From: Lepidostoma basale
Taxonomy: Eukaryota > Arthropoda > Insecta > Trichoptera > Lepidostomatidae
Length of the DNA stretch: 64,000 bases
Direction: 5' to 3'
Assembly (NCBI GenBank): GCA_022606425.2
Contig: JAHDVF020001552.1
Coordinates: 587,766 to 651,765, forward strand
Each line of letters begins with the position of its first letter. Position 1 is the stretch's first letter. A model generated the notes under the pieces. It did not search any database. It was not told the DNA's origin and worked only from the letters and a program-made list of their open reading frames with translations. The translations under genes were made by a program, and so were the position numbers. This document shows, piece after piece, positions 55,637 to 64,000 of this stretch.

Positions 55637-56138
55637 CAGTGGCGGTACTCCCATAGAACCCCAAAAGCCCGGCTTGCGTAAATTTTTTTGAATCAAAACG
55701 TCTTATGGCTTACAGAGGTTCAGCTCTTGTAGCTATTCCTCTTACGTCTGATGGGAACATTGTTGGAAGGTGATTTGGTGGGTTGTTGGTTTATGCGGGG
55801 GCTTGATAACTTAGATTTGGGGATAATCAAATGATTTTACTGAAATCTCTTGATGGAAATTCATTTTAAATAATAATTAAATTAAATGATGATTTTTTTA
55901 AACTACTTCCACTTTTGTCTTTATTTAGACAGCGACCGGTTTCGCCAGACTCGCTGGCATTCACTCACCAGTCTGTCGATGCCAGCGAGCCTGGCGAAAC
56001 CGGTCGCTTAAATAAAGACAAAAGTGGAAGTAGTTAAAAAACATCGTTTTATTTAATTATTATTTAGATTTGGGGGGTTGGATTCAAAATTTCTTACGCA
56101 AGCCGGGCTTCTGGGCTTCTATGGGAGTACCGCCACTG
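55637..56138. mobile_element. hAT-like miniature, middle layer
   Basis: Ends CAGTGGCGGTACTCCCATAG and CTATGGGAGTACCGCCACTG, inverted, with perfect 8 bp duplications TCTATACC (55629-55636 and 56139-56146). Without the inner element it would be about 250 bases long. Confidence 0.88.
55823..56063. repeat. H3 palindrome, copy 7, inner layer, 12 bp TSD
   Basis: Complete H3 element: flank CTGAAATCTCTTGATGGAAA, two long arms with CCGGTTTCGCCAGACTCGCT and AGCGAGCCTGGCGAAACCGG, and right end TTTATTTAATTATTA. It is flanked by TTAGATTTGGGG (55811-55822 and 56064-56075). The right-arm core CTGTCGA, T, GCCAG...CTGGC, GAAA, CCGG, TC is hammerhead-like with two changed core bases. Confidence 0.88.
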
Positions 56139-56311
56139 TCTATACCATTTGATTTTAAGTAAGTAGGAGGGTGGTTAGCCGCCAAGGAAAGGTCTATCAG
56201 TTCCTACTCATTTCAAAACAAACGGTATAGGACCTGATCTGGAAAGTGTTCCAGTGTGAGAGTTCTCCCCTTACCACTGTCTCGGTCAGTGCTGCGCAGT
56301 CAACATGTTAA

Positions 56312-57061
56312 ATTAGATATACACTTACTCGTGTACTCCAAAGTTATACAATAAAATGGCCTAAATTTATGTATATTTTTACTGATATCCGATCACGTTT
56401 TACATTAAAGTATTTTCGCACTAAAGCTAAAGACCATCTTTACAAATATTATTTCATAAACCTTGCAGCCGTGAGGAATACCATAGTCCAAAATAAATCA
56501 TCCAAATGCCAAGTGTCGGCCGGGGAAGTTGTACTAGAAATGTGAATGCTTATTAAATTTCGTTGAATTGAACCTACGAATTACGTGTAGCAATAGCAAT
56601 CGACTGTAATTTAAGTTTAGAGAGCTGAGACTTATTCGATTTAATATGGGAGTATTATTTATGAATACTGTTTATTTCCTGCTTAATAAAGTCTTTCTTA
56701 AATTTATTATTTTAAAATTACATTGCCTTCAAGTTAAAAGGTCAATTAATTATTTAACACTATGCAGTGCAAGTTTTATACAATGTTTACTGAAGGTTAT
56801 AAATAATATTAATTTAACTATTGCGGTAATTGTAACAATTAAAGATTTTTTGTAACTATGATTTACGAGTATATATGAATTATATCTCTGTTTTTTGCTG
56901 TGTCGAAAATATTTTACACGACACGTTTCTTTTAATTAATTTCTTTCTTAATTTGATTAAAATTGTACTCCATTTTTACATATTTTAATAACAATTTTAG
57001 CTTAATAAATCAACATCAATAGAAATATTATTATGAATTATAAAATTGCAGTATTTATGCC
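56312..57061. other. no gene recognised
   Basis: AT-rich spacer. Confidence 0.5.
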
Positions 57062-57065
57062 TTAA

Positions 57066-57337
57066 AGGCGGGCCAGACTGTGATAAACATCGGTTTCCAA
57101 CCAACGAGCCAGACTATCTATCTCATTCTACGCCGGGTAAAATAATGCGAGGAAGAGAGATAAACGTACCATGTTTGTTGAATAGTTTGAAAGGATAACC
57201 GTATGCAGAAACATCCGCGGTTTAACTAAAATCGACGTTTTTACTACGTCTAGAACATGGTTTAAGTTTGAGTAATAACATTCAGTATACAAATTTTGGT
57301 TTCAAACCAGCTTGTTTATCACAGTGTGGCCCGCCTT
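57066..57337. mobile_element. TTAA-flanked miniature element
   Basis: TTAA at 57062-57065 and 57338-57341. Ends AGGCGGGCCAGACTGTGATA and TATCACAGTGTGGCCCGCCT, inverted over about 35 bases. It is 272 bases long with no coding. The TTAA target suggests a piggyBac-type transposase acted in trans. Confidence 0.8.
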
Positions 57338-57341
57338 TTAA

Positions 57342-58344
57342 GTTTATCATACACTTTTGTAACAGTATTATTTATGGAACAACCAAATTATTTAAATATG
57401 TTTTAAAATATGAATGTTGTAAAATGAAGTTTCTTGGTAGAAATGAAAACATATAATAAAAAATTATTTTTGTCTGATTCCACTTAATGAAACCCACAAT
57501 CAAATGGAATTAAACTGAATATATAAATGATATTTTGACATTATTTAAATATGTATTGTTTGCATAATTAACAATAATGCAGAAAAGGCACCCTATGCTT
57601 ATAGTGAATTTCTATCGAATTGATTATATTTTTTTCAGCACATAAAGGAGAGAATATGGATTCCTTTTTTTTTTCATATTCCAGAGTGATTCCGACTTTG
57701 AAAGAAAAATATCACAATTAAAATACTTCTATGCAGATTTTGTCCGATGTTCGAAGGAAGTTTAATGTTACCCTAAATGTATGTAATATTTCTTGTTCGT
57801 TCTATTGTAGTAGTCTTGTTCTCCGCTAAGTCTAAGTATCTGTCTAACTCTAGCTAGAAATACTGAATGACCTTCGCCGTTGTATTTTTTTCCGTTTTAA
57901 TAATAACTGTTATTAGAAAGGAATGCCCATTCTTAACTTGATCTGGTATTTCTCGGAGATACATAATTACTACGTAGGTTCACACACATATACGCGGCTC
58001 TTCGTTAGTGCAGAACTTATTTTAGGAGTGTTATTTAAATACGGGCGCTTGTCAATGGGCCTTCATGATGTGCGTAACTAATTATGATACAAAAATGACA
58101 ATATAACAAAGTTCATCCATCTGTAACGACATTTTAATTGAATTCCACCCATATCACGAATACCTGTGATAAATTTGTTAATTCAAGCGTACGTGTCTAT
58201 TCACCGCACGCACAAAGAGTGCATTATTCACACTATTGGAAGAAGCGAGAGTTTATAAACGTATTGTTGCATCAATTTAATTGATAAATCCATTGACATG
58301 TGTAGATTTTATATGCTACTACGATCATAATAGGTTTTTTAAAC
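57342..58344. other. no gene recognised
   Basis: AT-rich spacer. Confidence 0.5.
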
Positions 58345-58690
58345 TTATTATCTAATCATCACGCCATCTCGCCGAAGGGGTAGGCAGATAAAAGGATCGT
58401 TACAATGTTCTTTCACGATAAACTTATTTCGTTTTCTCAACATTACTTAATCGAGTATGCACGCACGTCGTTTTCTTCGATTCCTTACGTGGCCGTCATT
58501 TAATGTTTGATTGATTTGATCGTGCCACGTTTTTCTCGGTCTTCCTCTATTTCTTGTTCTGTTTACATCGTTAAAATATGTTTTCTTTATCATCCTTTCT
58601 TCCTTCATTTTTCCATTGTCCAAACCAACTTCATGACCCTTTCATTATTTTATTTTTTATTTACTAACACTTTCTTAAGTACTGCATTTA
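58345..58690 (-). mobile_element. LINE-A copy, decayed
   Basis: Minus-strand pieces are DVNRTRNRGRPRKTWHDQIN and NDGHVRNRRKRRACIL, with a terminal GGCGAGATGGCGTGATGATT at the left end. Frameshifts throughout. Confidence 0.7.
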
Positions 58691-58789
58691 CTTATTGTAT
58701 TTAGATTTGCCACTATATCGTGTACAGATTTATTACAATTCCTCTAAGGGATCTTATTTCTACTAGTATTTTCTTCTCCTCCGGTCTCA

Positions 58790-59412
58790 ATCTAATGATT
58801 GGTCTGCAGCAAGGCGACGCATCTTCTCTTCTACTCCGCTCGATCCTCGGTAACTCTCTTCAACTCCGCATAAGAGGTGCAGCCCATATCTCGGCAAATC
58901 TGGTCTAGGTACTCTTGGCGAGGTCGTCCTCTGCCAATCAATCCCTCGACCATTCCCTCCAACACATTATGCAGGAAACATTCGTGTCGCAACACACGAC
59001 CAATTCATCTTGCGCGCCTCTCCGCTATGGTGTTCAACACGTACCTACTCTCTTCAACTCTGCTGAGAACCTCTTCATTTGTAATGTGGTCCCTCCATGA
59101 AACATGGGCAACTCGTCGGTAGGTCCACATCTCAAATGCCTACAGCCTTTTGCGCTCTCTTTCGCCCAGGCACCAAGTCTCGCAGCCGTACAGTAAAATA
59201 CTCCACACCAATGTTTTTATAAGTTGTTTTCGGAGGTTCAGGTCTATGTTGTTGGACTCGAATATTTTAGACTTTTTGTTGAAGGTAAGTTTAGCCTGGT
59301 GGATACGACTATCGACGTCTTTCGTGGATCGACCATCCCATGTAATATTGCTCCCCAGGTAAACAAAAGTCTTTACATTCTTGATCGCAGTTCCAGCCAT
59401 CTCCACATTTAA
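58790..59412 (-). mobile_element. LINE-E C-terminal region, long copy
   Basis: The minus strand reads MEMAGTAIKNVKTFVYLGSN, SRIHQAKLTFNKKSKIFES, LIKTLVWSILLYGCETWC, LGERERKRL, stop, AFEMWTYRRVAHVSWRDHIT, then RRARWIGRVLRHECFLHNVL, LIGRGRPRQEYLDQICRDM and GCTSYAELKRVTEDRAE. One stop near 59138 and few other breaks. This is the region from after the RT catalytic core to the protein end. Confidence 0.88.
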
Positions 59413-60334
59413 TTTAAATATTTAATATAAATATTTTATTCTAACATTCTACTTGGAAACAGCCATCTCCAGATAATCGGACATTTTAATAATCTGCCTA
59501 AATATTTTTTACACTCGATCTCTACTCGATTAGTTGTGATACAATGGCACCGCTAGTAATACAACAAATGATCATGCCTTTCAAAATTTCACCTACGCTT
59601 ATAATTATAATTATATTTACACCAGATACATATACACCAGACGCTTATAATTATATTTGTGTGTATTTGATGATTGAGCCTTTCGAAGGACCGTTTTTTT
59701 CTTCTTTCGATAAATTTAAATTGTGTATTAACGAATCTATGTCAGCAGTTAGCTCCGGTGAGAGTCGATAAAATCCCCGATTTGTTTGGCTCGTCACAAT
59801 GCCGTCGCTGGACGTTTTTAGTCCGAAATCTGCAATTCTGGTTTTCACAGTTATGCAGCATCTTTTATAAACGTCTCGGCTTCGGCTGGGTCCGGATTAC
59901 ATTAATAAATTAACATTATCATCTCCGTTGATTATCTGATTTGAATATCCACAAGGCCGCCCTGTTTGGCCGAGATCGTAATCGCCCCATCGAGGGCGAT
60001 GCCTCTGCACTACGCAGATTGTTCCTCGCATCATTTGCCTTCGTGGATTATTAAATGTTTTATGGGAACCAATTGTATCTGGCGATCATTATGTTTGAAT
60101 TGCGCTTCTCGCCGATTAATTTATCCTTTCAGCATCATAAAAGTAATTTCTTACAACAAAACAAAGTAGAATGAGTGATTGAAGATTAATACATATTTAG
60201 CCCTTAGAACGCTAAGCAAACGTTACTCTATATGTCATTGCTACGCGACACATTTTTCATCGGCACATTTTGAATAAAATGTCACTTTTTAAACGAAATT
60301 TTCTTAATTACTTCTTCTTATTCATCTCCTATCA
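59413..60334. other. no gene recognised
   Basis: Spacer. 59940-60130 is GC-richer and lacks repeat features; it could be conserved non-coding DNA, but nothing in the sequence proves it. Confidence 0.4.
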
Positions 60335-60850
60335 GAGGTAGGACAACATCATGGCTATTTCTACCCTTGATACACCAGATCCAAATACTGATTTTCCAAC
60401 CAGGATTTTAATCTTCCGAAACTTCATTTTACGTTGGATAATCAGTTGCAGCACATTGTATTTATTGTTTCTCATAATGTGCCCGAAATATTTGATGACG
60501 AATGATGACCTTCGCGGCCGTGTGATAAGTGCTTTGACTTCCACACCGAAGGTTCGATTCCCGGCGATGGCAGTGTTAGCTGCCTATTACATGTTACGAG
60601 AATTAATGCGATAGATATACCCTTTAAATAGGCTCGCGCTGTAATGATGTAAAAAAGCGATTCAATAAAATAATAATAATAATAATATTTCAATATCCTG
60701 CACTTATGGTCTTGACAATTTCATTTTCTTTCGTCATTCGCTACAGTACTTCCTCGTTTGTGACTCTTTCTGTCCAAGATATTTAAAATATTCTACGATA
60801 TATCCACATTTCAAAGGCATCCATCTTTTTTGGAATAGTAATTTTATTTC
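60335..60850 (-). mobile_element. LINE-B copy split by a SINE
   Basis: On the minus strand, MDAFEMWIYRRIF and SWTERVTNEEVL lie right of the SINE. ILKYFGHIMRNNKYNVLQL and a degraded KGVG-type block lie left of it. Removing the SINE and one copy of AATATTT restores the run ILKYFGHIM in one frame. Confidence 0.8.
60494..60683 (+). repeat. tRNA-derived SINE, copy 7, inside LINE-B
   Basis: Head GATGACCTTCGCGGCCGTGT, B-box AAGGTTCGATTCCCGG, a shortened body, 3' end GCTCGCGCTGTAATGATGTA and an ATA microsatellite tail. Flanked by AATATTT (60487-60493 and 60684-60690). Confidence 0.88.
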
Positions 60851-61205
60851 TTAACAAAGCAAAGCATTATAACAATAGATTATTTCAGTATCTTCGTCGA
60901 AAACCAAAGAATGAGAAAACATACTCCCGAGATCCCGATACGCACGACATTTAATTCTGAAAGACAGTCGCCGCGATAAATTGTTTAAAAAAAACTGGGT
61001 ATAGTATGGCAAAAATTGTATTTTCGTGAAACTACAATTTATTATGTACAGACATAATGTCAGGAACTGTTATACCATATTATGTGTTTACTTTACTATA
61101 TAATAGAAATCTACTACATAATTTTATGATTCTGGTTCATTTCGTATCAGCTTGTGGTTAAAATAATACATACAATTAGTGGAAATGATTTTATTGTATA
61201 TTTAT
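60851..61205. other. no gene recognised
   Basis: AT-rich spacer. Confidence 0.5.
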
Positions 61206-61270
61206 AGTTCACTAGCTGACCCGGCAACGCTTCGCTATTGCTATATTAGAGTATATAAATACACCCAATA
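61206..61270 (+). repeat. retroelement scrap with AGCTGACCCGGCAACGC
   Basis: The words CTAGCTGACCCGGCAACGCT and TCGCTATTGCTATATT are part of a phrase found scattered through many arthropod genomes. Too short to classify. Confidence 0.4.
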
Positions 61271-61779
61271 TATATTAAAGAAATACAATTAAAGTTCAAT
61301 ATCAATGATTTTATTGGATAAAATGACATGTGTAAAGGTGTAAGAATGTGTGTATCCTAATTCAGTTCATATCTTTAAAACATTTGTTTAATCCAAGCAA
61401 ACTTGCTGTGAACTTGAATAATACTAATGTGAATTGAACAATTGAAGGCTGGGCATTACCAAGGTGGCAAGTTTACAAAAAGTCTGAAATGAGTTTTTGA
61501 TGCCAATTGGTCTTAAACATAGCTGTGCAAAAGCGCGTTATGATTTAATAATATAGTGTAGTTAAAACGTTACCCTAAAGATGCCACCCAAAAAAAAGTT
61601 AATATTTATCTTTTTCAGCTTTATTTTTAAACCATTTTTGTAACGTCCAGTCTTAATTTTTTCCTTAATATTTTAAGTGAAATTAAAAAAACAAATAAAT
61701 ATACTATATCACATTTGCATAAAACATTCATACATATACCATTCAAGGTCATAATAATGCTCTTAGAAATACAATGTTT

Positions 61780-61960
61780 AGAGAAACAAAACTCTTGATT
61801 TTGATGTCCATTAGATGAAGCTAATAATGCACATTCACTTAACCAATGACGAAATTTGTAAATTTGTGTGATGTCTGGAAATATACATTGAATCAATTCT
61901 CCTTTGGAGTGTGATTCTACAGAAATCAGTTGATAATTTAAAGCATTCATTCCATACAAT
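61780..61960 (-). pseudogene. Helitron helicase-like remnant
   Basis: The minus strand reads SHSKGELIQCIFPDITQIYK, then FRHWLSECALLASSNGHQNQ. The spacing S..ELI..VFP.I...Y...WL.ERAILA..N fits the region before the last motifs of Helitron/PIF1 helicases. The rest of the frame is unrelated. No Helitron ends were found. Confidence 0.45.
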
Positions 61961-62044
61961 GAACTTTCATTGTTGCAGAATTTTACCCATTCCAGAAATA
62001 TTTAAAATGTTGAATGTAGGTGTTTCAATGTTTTGTATCATCAT

Positions 62045-62290
62045 CATCATGAGTCTATATCCGTTCACTCCTGGGCGTAGGCCTCCTCCATCTGATTCAA
62101 TGTCTGTCGATCCTGGGCAACACGCATCCAATGTCGTCCCTCCATCGAAGTTGAGGACGTCCTGGGTTTCGGGTTACAGTACATCTATCATCAGGGCTGC
62201 GAGCGGCATGCCATTTTAGCGCTGCCACTCTTCCGATGATGTCCGACACTCCTGTTCTGCCTCTAATAGTGGAATTAAACCAATTAATCC
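62045..62290 (-). mobile_element. LINE-C-related 3' end
   Basis: The minus strand reads SIRGRTGVSDIIGRVAALKW, HAARSPDDRCTVTRNPGRP and QLRWRDDIG, then after a shift WMRVAQDRQTLNQMEEAYAQ and a TGATGATGATGA tail. It is the WAGH-type block of LINE-C relatives with the WAGH tryptophan region changed to WHAAR. Confidence 0.7.
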
Positions 62291-62338
62291 AACCTGTACA
62301 TACCATTTCAAAATTAGTTCATAAATATAACAATCTGT

Positions 62339-64000
62339 CTTGCACATATCAAGGTGTGGGATCCATACATGCCAGTATCTTAGTATCTTGCGTTGCGTGC
62401 CCCATCTCACGACATCTTCCACCTTGGAGATATCGTGGATAGCCGTGTTCCTCACCCTATCTCAAAGAGTCTTTCCTGGTATCATCCTTAGCGTCGGCAT
62501 CTCTGCAAAAATCAAATAATTATATTAAAATGAGCAGTATATTAAAAAAAAAACACTGGCGTGGGAACGTCAGAACATTTGGAAATGTTATATTACTGGA
62601 TTTTTCCAACTGAGGCAGCTAATGCTGTATGTAAGGATATGTTTACCTATCACAGCATTTTTTTTTTCAGAGAAAAACTAAAACAGCTGAAGTAAATTGT
62701 CTAATCCAAAAGATATAGGTTATCGCCCTGCCAGAACAATTTTACATTAAAATAACATTATTAAAATAGATTATACCAATTCATAGAATTGTGAGGTGTG
62801 GGATCCATACATGCCAGTATCTTGCGTTGCGTGCCCCATCTCACGACATCTTCCACCTTGGAGATATCGTGGATAGCCGTGTTCCTCACCCTATCTCAAA
62901 GAGTCTTTCCTGGTATCATCCTTAGCGTCGGCATCTCTGCAAAAATCAAATAATTATATTAAAATGAGCAGTATATTAAAAAAAAACACTGGCGTGGGAA
63001 CGTCAGACCATTTGGAAATGTTATATTACTGGATTTTTCCAACTGAGGCAGCTAATGCTGTACGTAAGAATATGTTTACCTATCACAGCATAACAGAGAA
63101 AAACTAAAAGCAGCATTAAAATCGTCTAATCAAAGATATTATAGGTTATCTCTTCCTACCAAGAACAATTTTACATTAAAATAACATTATTAAAATAGAT
63201 TATACCAATTCATAGAATTGGCGAGGTGTGGGATCCATACATGCCGAGTATCTTGCGTTGCGTGCCTATCATAAATATAGGTCATCATTGGATAGCCGTG
63301 TTCCTCACCCTATCTCAAAGAGTCTTTCCTGGTATCATCCTTAGCGTCGTCATCTCTGCAAAAATCAAATAATTATATTAAAATGAGCAGTATATTTAAA
63401 AAAAAAACACTCGATCATTGTAAGATTGGCGTGGGAACATCAGACCATTTGGAAATGTTATATTACTGGATTTTTCCAACTGAGGCAGCTAATGCTGTAT
63501 GTAAGAATATGTTTACCTATCACAGCATAACAGAGAAAAACTAAAACAGCTGAAGTAAATCGTCTAATCCAAAAGATATTATAGGTTATCGCCCTGCCAG
63601 AACAATTTACATTAAAATAACATTATTAAAATAGATTATACCAATTCATAAAATTGAGGTGTGGGATCCATCTATGCCAGTATCTTGCGTTGCGTACCCC
63701 ATCTCACGACATCTTCCACCTTGGAGATATCGTGGATAGCCGTGTTCCTCACCCTATCTCAAAGAGTCTTTCCTGGTATCATCCTTAGCGTCGGCATCTC
63801 TGCAAAAATCAAATAATTATATTAAAATGAGCAGTATATTAAAAAAAAACACTGGCGTGGGAACGTCAGAACATTTGGAAATGTTATATTACTGGATTTT
63901 TTCAACTGAGGCAGCTAATGCTGTATGTAAGGAAATATGTTTACCTATCACAGCATAAACAGAGAAAAACTAAAACAGCTGAGTAAATCGTCTAATCCAA
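62339..64000. repeat. tandem satellite, about 430 bp units, LINE-containing
   Basis: GGATCC of the repeated phrase GTGTGGGATCCATACATGCC falls at 62359, 62801, 63231 and 63664, giving spacings of 442, 430 and 433; the fourth unit is cut by the window end. Each unit has, on the minus strand, a LINE fragment (MIPGKTL.DRVRNTAIHDIS and KVEDVVRWGTQRK), an A-run, a CGTGGGAACGTCAGA segment and an AT-rich part with TTACATTAAAATAACATTAT. Unit 3 has about 30 bases of the LINE part replaced. The array continues beyond the window. Confidence 0.93.

Larger units (their letters stand above)
55560..56307. mobile_element. piggyBac-like miniature, outer layer of a triple nest
   Basis: TTAA at 55556-55559 and 56308-56311. 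The ends are CACGTTGACTGCGCAGCACT and AGTGCTGCGCAGTCAACATG, inverted over about 50 bases (55557-55606 against 56260-56310) with about four mismatches. A hAT-like element lies inside. No transposase is visible. Confidence 0.85.
18118..64000 (+). other. Actn: putative Actn intron 1, running past window end
   Basis: A donor at 18118 is not followed by any recognisable alpha-actinin exon (I looked for the TFTAW...LRKAGT start of the CH1 domain and for the DFRNGLKL block). If the gene is intact, the intron exceeds 45 kb. It is filled mainly with transposon remnants and a terminal satellite. A separate gene could begin inside it, but none was recognised. Confidence 0.5.

Noticed and set aside
62339..64000. 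Could the repeat be a CRISPR array or rDNA spacer
   Set aside because: Units are ~430 bp with no short-repeat/unique-spacer pattern and no rRNA sequence; they contain a LINE coding remnant.

Overview
The window reads as a piece of an insect nuclear genome. It is AT-rich, its protein-coding sequence is split by GT...AG introns, and two insect-type genes can be read on the + strand. I cannot name the species. Nothing prokaryotic or viral in organisation is present.

Genes. (1) 4213-8216 is the 3' part of a gene for a BTB-BACK protein in five exons. The protein resembles the insect serine-enriched protein (gprs) family, but its BTB fold is split by a stretch of about 135 residues. The exons for the first half of the BTB fold lie upstream of the window. 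(2) 17995-18117 is the first coding exon of muscle alpha-actinin (Actn), preceded by a GC-rich 5'UTR/promoter. No second Actn exon is recognised in the remaining 46 kb, so most of the window appears to be one very long first intron. A GC-rich block in that intron (about 21.18-22.18 kb) carries one MEF2-type and one CArG-type sequence.

Everything else that can be identified is repeat-derived. (a) Many short 5'-truncated non-LTR retrotransposon (LINE) tails. I call the main families LINE-A (about 13 copies ending in the protein signature W.SI.S.Y and a GTTA-type tail), LINE-B (five copies, two of them recent with 11-12 bp target-site duplications, TSDs), LINE-C, LINE-D, LINE-E and LINE-F. (b) A tRNA-derived SINE with at least seven copies and two kinds of 3' end; two copies sit inside LINEs. 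(c) DNA-transposon miniatures: hAT-like (8 bp TSDs), TTAA-flanked piggyBac-like, and other foldback elements. (d) Several families of short palindromic elements whose arms carry hammerhead-ribozyme-like cores. These look like non-autonomous Penelope-like retroelements; one copy (50223-50268, minus) has nearly every conserved hammerhead position. (e) A Helitron helicase remnant near 61.9 kb. (f) A tandem satellite of about 430 bp units that contains a LINE fragment and runs off the right end.

Layout: 1-4.1 kb LINE debris; 4.2-8.2 kb BTB-BACK gene; 8.4-14.3 kb quiet AT-rich intergenic DNA; 14.4-16.7 kb palindrome plus LINE-F interrupted by a hAT miniature; 17.8-18.1 kb Actn promoter and exon 1; 18.1-62.3 kb repeat-rich putative Actn intron; 62.3-64.0 kb satellite. 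The most notable structures are the hammerhead-bearing palindromes and a three-layer nest at 55.56-56.31 kb, where a hammerhead palindrome lies inside a hAT miniature inside a piggyBac-like element, each layer with its own target duplication.
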